NCBI RefSeq assembly: GCF_022489035.1
Contig: NZ_JAKVTV010000003.1
Coordinates: 248,001 to 312,000, forward strand
Source of the DNA: Christiangramia lutea
GTDB taxonomy: Bacteria > Bacteroidota > Bacteroidia > Flavobacteriales > Flavobacteriaceae
DNA length: 64,000 nt
Direction of reading: 5' to 3'
Shown here: positions 45,725 to 53,875 of the stretch, piece by piece
Layout of the letters: the number at the start of each line of letters is the position of its first letter
Numbering within the stretch: position 1 is the first letter of the stretch
Made by a program: the position numbers and the translations under genes
Notes under the pieces: model-generated
What the model was told of the DNA's origin: nothing
Seen by the model: the letters and a program-made list of their open reading frames with translations, nothing else
Database searches by the model: none

Positions 45725-46019
45725 CAACTAAGTTTTTTAACTGGTCAAATTTGTTAGTTTGAACCTGATTCTTAAAACTTCCATTTTTGAATGTCGCGAA
45801 GGTTGGTAGATTATCTACTTTTGCCAGCTTTCTTGATTCCGGAAACTTTTCCGCATCAACAAAAATGAACTGAGCATTTTCGTTTTCTGAAGCCAGTTTT
45901 TTGAATTTTGGCTTCATCAATCTGCAGTTTCCACACCATCCGGCCATATACTGAACCACAACAGTGTCGTTACTTTCAACAACTTCGCTTAAGTTATCCT
46001 GATCTAATTCCTTAATCAT
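45705..46019 (-). CDS. Thioredoxin-family protein with CGNC active site
   Basis: A 104-residue cytosolic thioredoxin fold with active site Cys29-Gly-Asn-Cys32 instead of CGPC, preceded by AGW. The cis-proline is in VDNLPTFATF. It follows the peroxiredoxin gene after about 40 bases and precedes DUF6952 with overlap, so it probably supplies electrons to that peroxiredoxin. The CGNC site is expected to shift the redox potential relative to standard thioredoxin. No signal peptide. Confidence 0.85.
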   Translation of the reverse strand: MIKELDQDNLSEVVESNDTVVVQYMAGWCGNCRLMKPKFKKLASENENAQFIFVDAEKFPESRKLAKVDNLPTFATFKNGSFKNQVQTNKFDQLKNLVDEVTSN

Positions 46020-46058
46020 AGCAATTTTTTTAGATTCTTAATTTAAGCTTTGTGCTTC

Positions 46059-46697
46059 TTAGTTTAAGCTTAGGTATGATGCAACGCCTTCTCTATCTGC
46101 ATTCATTGCTTCTTTACCTTCTTCCCAGTTTGCAGGACAAACTTCTCCTTTTTCCTGAACGTGAGAATAAGCATCGATCAATCTAAGGAATTCGTTTACA
46201 TTTCTTCCAAGTGGCATATGGTTGATACCTTCGTGGAATACAGTTCCTTCCTCGTCGATAAGGTATGTAGCTCTATAAGTTACATTATCTCCTTCAAGCG
46301 TGATCGCCCCGGTTTCCTCATCATAAGTTTCGCTCATGATATCCAGAATATCTAGTCTTGAACTTAGGTTACGATTAGAATCTGCAAGAATTGGATATTT
46401 TACACCTTCAATACCACCATTATCTTTTGGAGTATTTAACCAGGCGAAATGAACTTCAGGAGTATCGCAAGAAGCTCCAATCACCATAACATTTCTCTTT
46501 TCAAATTCTTCCATTGCATTTTGAAAAGCGTGTAGTTCTGTAGGGCAAACAAAGGTGAAATCTTTCGGGTACCAGAAAAGCAATACTTTCTTATTGTTTT
46601 TCTGAGCTTCTTCTAATACATTTAATTTAAAAGTGTCTCCCATTTCATTCATAGCGTCTACGCTAAGGTTTGGAAATTTTTTTCCGACTAAAGCCAT
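46059..46697 (-). CDS. 2-Cys peroxiredoxin (AhpC/Prx type)
   Basis: A 212-residue peroxiredoxin that reduces hydrogen peroxide, peroxynitrite and organic peroxides. Peroxidatic Cys51 is in DFTFVCPTELHAF and resolving Cys187 in GEVCPANW, the typical 2-Cys layout, with the GGIEGVKYP region present. The C-terminal tail ends VASYLSLN without a YF motif, which makes it robust type rather than sensitive. It is first in the run peroxiredoxin, thioredoxin, DUF6952. A TACTTTTG element 46 bases upstream is the likely promoter. Confidence 0.92.
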   Translation of the reverse strand: MALVGKKFPNLSVDAMNEMGDTFKLNVLEEAQKNNKKVLLFWYPKDFTFVCPTELHAFQNAMEEFEKRNVMVIGASCDTPEVHFAWLNTPKDNGGIEGVKYPILADSNRNLSSRLDILDIMSETYDEETGAITLEGDNVTYRATYLIDEEGTVFHEGINHMPLGRNVNEFLRLIDAYSHVQEKGEVCPANWEEGKEAMNADREGVASYLSLN

Positions 46698-46743
46698 ATA
46701 AATTATTCTTTTTTAAGTTTAACTTTTTCTTTTTTCTACACTG

Positions 46744-46751
46744 CAAAAGTA
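46744..46751 (-). promoter_or_regulatory. Putative peroxiredoxin promoter -7 element
   Basis: Reads TACTTTTG on this strand, 46 bases upstream of the ATG; the resulting leader is very A-rich. Confidence 0.45.
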
Positions 46752-46901
46752 GCATCTAACTGCGCATTTTAAAGGCTTGAAAATTTTTTAATTTTATTGT
46801 TTAATAGATTCCATCTATCAATTCAGAGAAGTTTAATAGCGTGCATCTATAATTGCCGAATTATCAGGAAATTAACCCTGGAGTTACCAGATTGATAATA
46901 T

Positions 46902-48374
46902 CTATTTTTCGGAAAGCATTTTTATTTTGATCCCAACGGCGGCGAATAACAATGTCATAAACGGACTCAGGTAATTGAAGAAGGCATAACCGGCATATGA
47001 AAGAACCGGAACACCCAGTACACCGCTATGATATGCACCACATGTGTTCCACGGCACTAGAACTGATGTTACCGTACCTGAATCTTCCAGACTCCTACTA
47101 AGGTTTTCTGGTGCCAAACCTTTATCCTTATAGGCTTTAGCGAACATTTTACCGGGAACTACTATCGCCAGGTACTGGTCTGAGGCGGTAACGTTCAAAG
47201 TAAGACAACTAAATACTGTACTAGCAAACAAACCAAAGGTAGTGTGGAATAAATTTAATAGAGCCTTGCTGATTCTGGCCAAAGCACCAATCGCTTCCAT
47301 AATCCCACCAAAAACCATTGCGCAAATAATTAGCCATATGGTCCCTAGCATTCCGGCCATTCCGCTTGAGGCGAAAAGGTCATTAAGGGCTTCAGAATCT
47401 GTTTCTACAGCCGTATTCACGGTGATCGCATTCATGATGCCCTTATATCCGCTAATAAAATTAAGTTTATCCATACCACTTACAGACAATACTACATCTG
47501 GCTGAGCGATGAGCGCCGCTACTGCACCCATCAAAGTTCCAATTAGGAGCGCTATTAACGGAGAGGTCTTTTTTACGATAAGGACGATCACCAATACTGG
47601 TACAATAAAAAGCCATGGGCTAATATTAAATGAAGAATCTATCGAATTGAGGATGGAGGTTGTGTCTGTAGAACCACTTGTGTCCAGGTTTAAACCTATT
47701 ATTATAAAAGTAATAAGAGTTACGGTAATAGTAGGTACGGTAGTTAAAGCCATGTACCTTATATGGGTGAAAAGATCGGTTCCTGCCATAGCCGGGGCAA
47801 GATTGGTAGTATCACTCAATGGAGACATTTTATCACCGAAATAAGCTCCGGAAAGGATCGCTCCAGCCGTCATGCCCAGGGAAATTCCTAAAGCATCGGC
47901 AATACCTATCAATGCGATACCTACTGTTGCCGAGGTGGTCCAGCTACTTCCCGTAGCCAGGGAGATCACAGAACATATAATAACGCAGGCAGCAAGAAAG
48001 ATGGTAGGATTTAAGATCTGTAAACCATAATAGATCATAGTTGGGATAATACCACTAATTAGCCAGGTTCCTGCAAGGGCACCAACCATTAATAGGATCA
48101 AAATCGCACCGGCAGTACTTTGAATGTTCGAGGCAACTTCATCTATCATAAAGTCAAATTTTACCTTATTGAAATAACCTACTATAGCTGCAACACCTCC
48201 TCCAAGAAGTAAAATAAACTGGTTTGAACCACTTAGAGCATCATCTCCAAAGACAAAAACATTGAAAGCCAGCATCCCTATTAGGGCAAAAACTGGAATT
48301 AGTGCTTCCCAGATGTTTAACTCTTTGTTTTCGATGATTGCATCATTTTCAGTTTGTGTGGAAGAGTTTTCCAT
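46902..48374 (-). CDS. nhaC: Na+/H+ antiporter NhaC family
   Basis: A 490-residue inner-membrane antiporter with about twelve helices. NhaC-family hallmarks include VISLATGSSWTTSATVGIAL, followed by MSPLSDTTNLAPAMAG, and, near the C-terminus, GTVTSVLVPWNTCGAYHSGVLG. Such proteins exchange sodium for protons (or malate/lactate with protons in some subgroups) and suit a marine salt-loving host. Duplicated inverted repeats of the family are visible. It has its own -7 element overlapping the terminator tail of the preceding gene. Confidence 0.9.
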   Translation of the reverse strand: MENSSTQTENDAIIENKELNIWEALIPVFALIGMLAFNVFVFGDDALSGSNQFILLLGGGVAAIVGYFNKVKFDFMIDEVASNIQSTAGAILILLMVGALAGTWLISGIIPTMIYYGLQILNPTIFLAACVIICSVISLATGSSWTTSATVGIALIGIADALGISLGMTAGAILSGAYFGDKMSPLSDTTNLAPAMAGTDLFTHIRYMALTTVPTITVTLITFIIIGLNLDTSGSTDTTSILNSIDSSFNISPWLFIVPVLVIVLIVKKTSPLIALLIGTLMGAVAALIAQPDVVLSVSGMDKLNFISGYKGIMNAITVNTAVETDSEALNDLFASSGMAGMLGTIWLIICAMVFGGIMEAIGALARISKALLNLFHTTFGLFASTVFSCLTLNVTASDQYLAIVVPGKMFAKAYKDKGLAPENLSRSLEDSGTVTSVLVPWNTCGAYHSGVLGVPVLSYAGYAFFNYLSPFMTLLFAAVGIKIKMLSEK

Positions 48375-48398
48375 TAAGGTTCAGTGCTTTATATGTGG

Positions 48399-48406
48399 CA
48401 AAAATA
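48399..48406 (-). promoter_or_regulatory. Putative nhaC promoter -7 element
   Basis: Reads TATTTTTG on this strand, 24 bases before the ATG, and forms the T-rich tail of the preceding hairpin. Confidence 0.4.
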
Positions 48407-48452
48407 AAGCCTCAGGGTATTCCTGAATTTCTTCAGATCCACCCTGAGGCTT
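48407..48452 (-). terminator. Terminator of the PLP-lyase gene
   Basis: AAGCCTCAGGG and CCCTGAGGCTT form a perfect 11-base stem; inside, CTGAA and TTCAG add a second stem with a TTTC loop. A T-rich tail follows on this strand. Confidence 0.6.
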
Positions 48453-48531
48453 GTCATTTTAAAACCGGTCGTTAATATTGATCATTTTTCTGATCGTAAT
48501 TTTACGACTTTCGGCTTAATCCTGCAAAAAA

Positions 48532-49746
48532 TTAGACCAATTCGGTATTCAAAACACCAACCTTAACCATGCATTCTTTCATCATTTCATAAGTTCTTGC
48601 AATATCGTTATCCAGACCAATGGAAAAACGGATCAACCCATCGCTTAATCCCATTTCTTTTTGCTCTTCAATTGGGATTTCTGAAGAAGTTGAAGTTCCT
48701 GGCGCGCTGAATAAAGTTTTGTAGAATCCTAAACTCACCGCCAGGTAACCCAGATTACGCTCCTGCATTAACTCCATAAGCTCATTCGCTTTGTCTAAGG
48801 AACCTACATCTATGGTAAGCATTCCGCCGAAGCCGTAACTTTCGTTCATCATTCTACGGAAAGTTTCATGTCCCGAGTGAGATTTAAGACCAGGGTACAC
48901 CGTTTTAAATCCGTCTTCCTGGAATTTTTTAGCCAGGTACATCGCGTTATGACTGTGTTGCTTCATTCGAATATGAAGGGTTCTAAGGTTTTTTAAAATC
49001 GAAGCAGCCCTGAAACTATCCATCGTTGGCCCAAGAAGCATGGCTGCTCCATCATTCACATTTCTAAGATCATTGATGAATTCTTTAGTTCCGCAAACCA
49101 CACCGCCAACGGTATCGCTACTTCCGTTGATGAATTTTGTAAGGCTATGGATAACCACATCAGCACCTAATTTGATCGGAGTGATCGATAAGGGAGAGAA
49201 AGTGTTGTCGACTACTAGTTTAAGATCATGAACCTTTGAAATTCTACTTAAAATTTCAAGATCGGCGATCTCCAGAAGCGGATTGCTCACAGATTCGCAA
49301 TAGATCACCTTTGTGTTTTTCTGAACGGCTGCTTCAACCAATTCAGGATTGGTAACATCTACGAATGTGGTTTCAATGCCGAATTTCGGCGCGAAATTCT
49401 TCAGAAATGCGTAGGTCCCGCCATAAACGGTGCGACTGCAAACGATATGATCTCCGGCATTACATAGTTGCAGTAGAGCTGCAGTGATGGCTCCCATTCC
49501 GGAAGCTGCCACGTTAGCAGCCTCTGTGCCTTCCATAGCTGCTAAAGCTTCTCCAAGATACAGGTTGGACGGGGAGGAGTGGCGTGAATATAGGTAACAA
49601 CCTTCCGCGTTTCCTTCAAAAGTGTCGAACATGGTCTTTGCTGAAAGAAAAGTATAGGTCGAGGAATCTGAAATTGATGGGTTCACTCCACCAAATTCTC
49701 CAAAATATTGTAGATCCTGAATTCTATCTGCTGGCTTATATTTCAT
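48532..49746 (-). CDS. PLP-dependent gamma-family sulfur amino acid lyase
   Basis: A 404-residue Cys/Met metabolism PLP enzyme (cystathionine gamma-synthase/methionine gamma-lyase family). Lys204 in HSLTKFINGSS is the Schiff-base residue; substrate-site features include YSRHSSPSNLYLGEAL, EGCYLYSR and NPLLEIADL with the aspartate VVDNTFSPL. The pattern fits methionine gamma-lyase or O-acetylhomoserine sulfhydrylase-type enzymes; I cannot separate them. I start at ATG 49746 (MKYKPADRIQD). A divergent Lrp-family regulator lies 157 bases away, so it probably controls this gene in response to an amino acid. Confidence 0.85.
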   Translation of the reverse strand: MKYKPADRIQDLQYFGEFGGVNPSISDSSTYTFLSAKTMFDTFEGNAEGCYLYSRHSSPSNLYLGEALAAMEGTEAANVAASGMGAITAALLQLCNAGDHIVCSRTVYGGTYAFLKNFAPKFGIETTFVDVTNPELVEAAVQKNTKVIYCESVSNPLLEIADLEILSRISKVHDLKLVVDNTFSPLSITPIKLGADVVIHSLTKFINGSSDTVGGVVCGTKEFINDLRNVNDGAAMLLGPTMDSFRAASILKNLRTLHIRMKQHSHNAMYLAKKFQEDGFKTVYPGLKSHSGHETFRRMMNESYGFGGMLTIDVGSLDKANELMELMQERNLGYLAVSLGFYKTLFSAPGTSTSSEIPIEEQKEMGLSDGLIRFSIGLDNDIARTYEMMKECMVKVGVLNTELV

Positions 49747-49903
49747 AATGTTTGATTTAATCTTATCAAATTTCAGTCTAATCTGTTTTAAAAACAATGA
49801 TATAGTTCATACCTGGTAAATAAATCGGTCAATATTTACTATTTCAGAATAAAAATCTATTTTTATTCGAAAATCGATTAATTTTCCAAATTTTTAAAAG
49901 CAA

Positions 49904-50362
49904 ATGAAAATTGACGAGTTAGACAAGAGAATCCTCAAGCATCTTCAGCAGGATAGTAAAAAGACCAATAAGGAGATCTCCAACGATCTTGGGCTTTCAG
50001 TTACGGCAGTTTACGAACGCATAAGAAAACTGGAACGCGAAGGAATTATTTCTAAATACGTTGCCCTGGTAGAACCCCAAAAAGTTGAAAAATGTTTTAT
50101 GGTATTATGCCAGATCAAACTTGTGCAGCACAAAAAAGATTTTCTTTCCCGATTCGAAAAGGAGATCAATAACCTACCCGAGGTGATAGAATGTTTACAT
50201 GTAAGTGGAGATTTTGATTATATGCTTAAGGTACTGGTGAAAGATATGAATGCATACCGGGAATTCCTGGTCACCAAGCTTACCACGCTGGATCATATTG
50301 CGAGTACTAAAAGTATTTTCACGATCAATAAAGTGAAGCAAAGTACTTTTATTAGTCTGTAG
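49904..50362 (+). CDS. Lrp/AsnC-family regulator
   Basis: A 152-residue transcription factor with an N-terminal helix-turn-helix (LDKRILKHLQQDSKKTNKE, then LSVTAVYERIRKLEREG) and a C-terminal RAM domain that binds an effector amino acid (HVSGDFDYMLKVLV). It is divergent from the PLP-lyase gene, the usual arrangement for a specific Lrp-type regulator and its target, often methionine or branched-chain amino acids. The long A+T-rich gap between them offers binding sites that I cannot define by eye. Confidence 0.88.
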   Translation: MKIDELDKRILKHLQQDSKKTNKEISNDLGLSVTAVYERIRKLEREGIISKYVALVEPQKVEKCFMVLCQIKLVQHKKDFLSRFEKEINNLPEVIECLHVSGDFDYMLKVLVKDMNAYREFLVTKLTTLDHIASTKSIFTINKVKQSTFISL

Positions 50363-50425
50363 GTGAAAGTGAAAAGTGAAAATTTGTAAAAATGACTTTT
50401 TAAAGTACGCTAAAAATTTTAATTT

Positions 50426-50551
50426 CTGCTAACTGCTAACTGCTAACTGCTAACTGCTAACTGCTAACTGCTAACTGCTAACTGCTAACTGCTAACTGCT
50501 AACTGCTAACTGCTAACTGCTAACTGCTAACTGCTAACTGCTAACTGCTAA
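50426..50551. repeat. Perfect heptamer tandem array, 18 copies of CTGCTAA
   Basis: Exactly 126 bases consist of 18 uninterrupted copies of the seven-base unit CTGCTAA. Because seven is not a multiple of three and the unit contains TAA, every forward frame meets a stop within 21 bases; the reverse unit contains TAG with the same effect. It is therefore noncoding. It begins 63 bases after the Lrp stop and ends eight bases before the TTG of the likely lpdA promoter. Perfection indicates slippage, recent origin or maintenance. Confidence 0.95.
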
Positions 50552-50581
50552 TAGAGTATTGGTCATTGTAGAGAATAGTTG

Positions 50582-50589
50582 TACTTTTA
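50582..50589 (+). promoter_or_regulatory. Putative lpdA promoter
   Basis: TACTTTTA (one mismatch to TAnnTTTG) lies exactly 20 bases after a TTG at 50559-50561, a good Bacteroidota spacing. The -33 TTG starts eight bases after the heptamer array. A 35-base A-rich leader follows. Confidence 0.45.
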
Positions 50590-50624
50590 CGATCGATTTT
50601 TGAAAAACAAAAAAACACACAATT

Positions 50625-52028
50625 ATGAGTAAATATGATGTTGCAGTTATAGGATCAGGACCCGGTGGATATGTTGCCGCCATTCGTTGCGCCCAGCTGG
50701 GTATGAAAACTGCAATCATTGAAAAATATTCCACTCTTGGTGGAACCTGTCTTAACGTGGGATGTATCCCAAGTAAGGCACTTTTAGATTCTTCTCACCA
50801 TTATCATGATGCCATCAAGCATTTTGAAGACCATGGAATTGAAATTCCCGGGGAAGTAAAGCTGAATCTTGAAAAAATGATGGAACGTAAATCTTCTGTG
50901 GTAAGTCAGACTTGCGACGGAGTGAAGTTCCTGATGGATAAAAACAAAATTGATGTTTATGAAGGTCTTGGATCTTTTAAAGATAAGACTCACATCAATA
51001 TTGAAAAAGATGGTGAAACTCAGACCATCGAAGCGAAAAAAACCATTATTGCAACCGGGTCTAAGCCATCGAATCTTCCTTTTATCGAATTGGATAAAGA
51101 ACGAGTGATCACTTCAACAGAAGCTTTAAAGCTGAAAGAAGTTCCTAAACACATGATCGTAATTGGTGGTGGAGTTATTGGACTGGAACTTGGCCAGGTT
51201 TACCGTCGTCTTGGTGCTGAAGTGACTGTAGTAGAATTCCTTGATAGAATTATTCCAACGATGGATTCTGCACTTTCGAAAGAACTTCAGAAAGTATTAA
51301 AGAAGCAGGGAGTGAAATTCCATACCAGCACGAAAGTGAAATCGGTTAAAAGAAATGGAGATGAGATCATCATTAAGGCTGATGACAAAAAGGACAAAGA
51401 GATCGAGATCAAAGGTGATTACTGCCTGGTTTCTGTAGGTCGTCGTCCTTATACCGACGGATTGAATGCTGACGCTGCAGGAGTGAAGCTTGATGATAAA
51501 GGAAGAGTGGAAGTGAACGATCACCTTCAAACCAATGTGGATAATATTTACGCAATTGGTGATGTGGTTAGAGGAGCGATGCTTGCTCATAAAGCGGAAG
51601 AAGAAGGTTCTATGGTTGCTGAACTTATCGCAGGACAGAAACCTCATATCGATTACAATCTTATTCCTGGCGTGGTTTACACATGGCCTGAAGTTGCATC
51701 TGTTGGTAAAACCGAAGAGCAATTGAAGGAAGAAGGAGTGAAATATAAAGAAGGGAAATTCCCAATGCGCGCCCTTGGTCGTTCAAGAGCCAGTGGAGAT
51801 ATTGACGGACTTGTAAAGATCCTTGCAGATGAGAAGACCGATGAGGTTCTTGGAGTTCATATGATCGGTGCAAGAACGGCTGATCTTATTGCTGAAGCAG
51901 TTACCGCCATGGAATACAGGGCATCTGCTGAAGATATCGCCAGAATGTCTCATGCTCACCCAACTTATGCTGAAGCAGTTAAAGAAGCTGCTCTTGCTGC
52001 TACCGAGAATAGAGCTTTACATATTTAA
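50625..52028 (+). CDS. lpdA: Dihydrolipoyl dehydrogenase (E3)
   Basis: A 467-residue FAD enzyme that reoxidises dihydrolipoamide in the pyruvate, 2-oxoglutarate and branched-chain dehydrogenase complexes or the glycine cleavage system, using NAD+. FAD site GSGPGG is at about 10-15, redox pair Cys42 and Cys47 in GGTCLNVGC, NAD site GGGVIGLE in the middle and the catalytic His-Glu in HAHPTYAEA at the end. Length normal. No other complex subunit is adjacent, so the gene is a stand-alone E3, flanked by the heptamer array upstream and a terminator downstream. Confidence 0.96.
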   Translation: MSKYDVAVIGSGPGGYVAAIRCAQLGMKTAIIEKYSTLGGTCLNVGCIPSKALLDSSHHYHDAIKHFEDHGIEIPGEVKLNLEKMMERKSSVVSQTCDGVKFLMDKNKIDVYEGLGSFKDKTHINIEKDGETQTIEAKKTIIATGSKPSNLPFIELDKERVITSTEALKLKEVPKHMIVIGGGVIGLELGQVYRRLGAEVTVVEFLDRIIPTMDSALSKELQKVLKKQGVKFHTSTKVKSVKRNGDEIIIKADDKKDKEIEIKGDYCLVSVGRRPYTDGLNADAAGVKLDDKGRVEVNDHLQTNVDNIYAIGDVVRGAMLAHKAEEEGSMVAELIAGQKPHIDYNLIPGVVYTWPEVASVGKTEEQLKEEGVKYKEGKFPMRALGRSRASGDIDGLVKILADEKTDEVLGVHMIGARTADLIAEAVTAMEYRASAEDIARMSHAHPTYAEAVKEAALAATENRALHI

Positions 52029-52052
52029 TGTAAAATCTAATATACATTTTAG

Positions 52053-52082
52053 ACCCGGACGTTAATTCGTCTGGGTTTTTTT
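52053..52082 (+). terminator. Terminator of lpdA
   Basis: ACCCGGACG and CGTCTGGGT pair (one G-U) around TTAATT, followed by eight T. It lies 24 bases after the stop. Confidence 0.72.
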
Positions 52083-52092
52083 ATATTCGAAA

Positions 52093-53160
52093 ATGAGCAA
52101 ATTTATTCCTGTTTTTATTCTTGCAATTTTTGGTTTTCAATTTGCTTCTGGGCAATTAAGTGAAAAACAATTGGAGGATGGTTATCAATATTATAACACA
52201 CGGAAAGCAAGCATTCCTCCACTGCAAATTCTACCTAAACATACTTTAAATCCAAATAAATTAGAATTTGTGTCCAGTTGGATGAATATCGATTCTATTA
52301 AGAAAAACTTTAAATCCCAACGTGTAATCATTGATGGTAGATTTCAGCATTTGAATATTGATTTGGATTCAATTTTTGGGCCTGCTGAAACAAAAAGTCT
52401 GAATGAAAAAATTAAGAATTTGAAGAGTGTAATGTTGGATCCAAAATTACTAAAATCTGATTATAAGCTCAGCGATTCGTCATTTTTTATGAAAGCATTT
52501 CCTATAATTCAAGAAGGCAGAGATTCAATTTCCTATGCTTTAATATATGAGGAATCAGATCACTGGCAGGCTTTTGGAAGAATAAGAATTGAAAAGCAAG
52601 CAGAAGATGATTGGCTTTGGTTTGGAAGCGTTATTGTTCCTCGTTTTGATATAGTAAAGATCACTAACCAATTAAAAAACCTCCCTGAAGAATATCAGGT
52701 AATTAATAGTTTTCTTATAGGGAAAGATGCCCTTATTCAATCTAAATTTATACCGATTAATGGTGGTGGTGATAATTATGACCGGTACAGCGAATTTGAA
52801 ACATGGGATAAGATCCAGAATTCTTCATTAGATGAAGATATTGATGTGCGAAAGCATTTTTCAAAATCTAATTTAGCATCAATCACCAAATATTTAAATA
52901 GTGATCCAAAAGGATCTATTGATAAAAGTTTTCTTTTAGGAAATTTGAAAAGTTTAGATGCAACGAACAAAATAAAATATGGGATTTATAAAATAAGTAA
53001 ACCATTTATATTTCATTCTGATATTGATAATTGTTATTATGCTATTTTCTATTGGGCTAAAGTTGACGGACCTCTAAATGGAAGTGGTAATATTCTAGTC
53101 ATGAAAAAGGAGAATGGTCGTTACGTGAAATTTCTATCCCATATGCTCTGGATAAGCTAA
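52093..53160 (+). CDS. Exported protein of unknown function, A+T-rich
   Basis: I do not recognise this 355-residue protein. It has a signal peptide (residues 1-20, ending FASGQ) and a soluble alpha/beta body with no metal or catalytic motif that I can identify. A stretch WQAFGRIRIEKQAEDDWLWF and the C-terminal FYWAKVDGPLNGS look like beta strands of a mixed domain. Codon use is more A+T-rich than its neighbours, consistent with an acquired or fast-evolving gene. It starts just 10 bases after the lpdA terminator and runs towards the convergent LytTR gene. A role outside the cytoplasm is all that can be inferred. Confidence 0.6.
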   Translation: MSKFIPVFILAIFGFQFASGQLSEKQLEDGYQYYNTRKASIPPLQILPKHTLNPNKLEFVSSWMNIDSIKKNFKSQRVIIDGRFQHLNIDLDSIFGPAETKSLNEKIKNLKSVMLDPKLLKSDYKLSDSSFFMKAFPIIQEGRDSISYALIYEESDHWQAFGRIRIEKQAEDDWLWFGSVIVPRFDIVKITNQLKNLPEEYQVINSFLIGKDALIQSKFIPINGGGDNYDRYSEFETWDKIQNSSLDEDIDVRKHFSKSNLASITKYLNSDPKGSIDKSFLLGNLKSLDATNKIKYGIYKISKPFIFHSDIDNCYYAIFYWAKVDGPLNGSGNILVMKKENGRYVKFLSHMLWIS

Positions 53161-53200
53161 TCTATTCAAATTGCTTTAAGACCTTTAAAACATTCTCCTT

Positions 53201-53875
53201 TTAAGTACGGCTTACCGGAATAGATCTGTTATTTATGATGACCTCTTCATAGGAATAAGATTCGATCCTTTCTATAGCAACAATAAAGGAGCGATGAATT
53301 CTAATAAATTTTCCCTGTGGCAGTTTGGTTTCGATGGAAGAAATAGTTTCCCTGGTTACTTTAGTGCCTTCAGTTGTTTCAATTTTTAAATAATCACTCA
53401 GGCTTTCTATCCATAGGATCTTCGAGAAATCGATCTTATGTTTTTTCCGGTCGATCTTTACAAAAATGAAATCTGCATTTTCCTCATTTTGATTCGACTG
53501 TGGCTGGTGATTAAAATGATTTTCCTGGAAATTATTTACGGCATCGAGTAAGCGGGGAAAGGAAATTGGTTTAAGCAGGTAATCTACTGCCTGCAAATCG
53601 AATCCTTCAATAGCATATTCCCGGTAAGCTGTGGTAAAAATGATCTTTATATTCCTGTTGATCGATTTTGCAAAAGATATTCCCGTAACGCCCGGCATAT
53701 TTATATCCAGAAAGATGAGATCCACCTGGTTCGCGTTCATCATATTAAAAGCTTCGGTAGCATTCTGACATCTTCCAACAATTTCGATCTTTTCTATCCT
53801 GGAAAGATGATTTTCCAGGATATCCAGGGCTACCGGTTCATCGTCTACGATAAGACATTTAATTTTAACTGACAT
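53201..53875 (-). CDS. LytTR-family response regulator
   Basis: A 224-residue response regulator: receiver domain with phospho-acceptor Asp57 (LIFLDINMPG) and a LytTR DNA-binding domain at about 125-222 (RKKHKIDFSKILWIESLSDY, then FIRIHRSFIVAIERI). LytTR domains bind promoter repeats with beta strands. It follows the LytS-type kinase with an 11-base overlap and forms a two-component system with it. Targets are unknown; an adjacent TolQ-like gene is a candidate but no binding site is clear. Confidence 0.9.
   Translation of the reverse strand: MSVKIKCLIVDDEPVALDILENHLSRIEKIEIVGRCQNATEAFNMMNANQVDLIFLDINMPGVTGISFAKSINRNIKIIFTTAYREYAIEGFDLQAVDYLLKPISFPRLLDAVNNFQENHFNHQPQSNQNEENADFIFVKIDRKKHKIDFSKILWIESLSDYLKIETTEGTKVTRETISSIETKLPQGKFIRIHRSFIVAIERIESYSYEEVIINNRSIPVSRT

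Noticed and set aside
50426-50551. Heptamer array as a CRISPR array
   Set aside because: Seven-base units without spacers, no leader and no cas genes in the window.
51297-51722. 141-codon frame antisense to lpdA
   Set aside because: It lies wholly inside an intact, strongly conserved gene and has a composition expected of a shadow frame.
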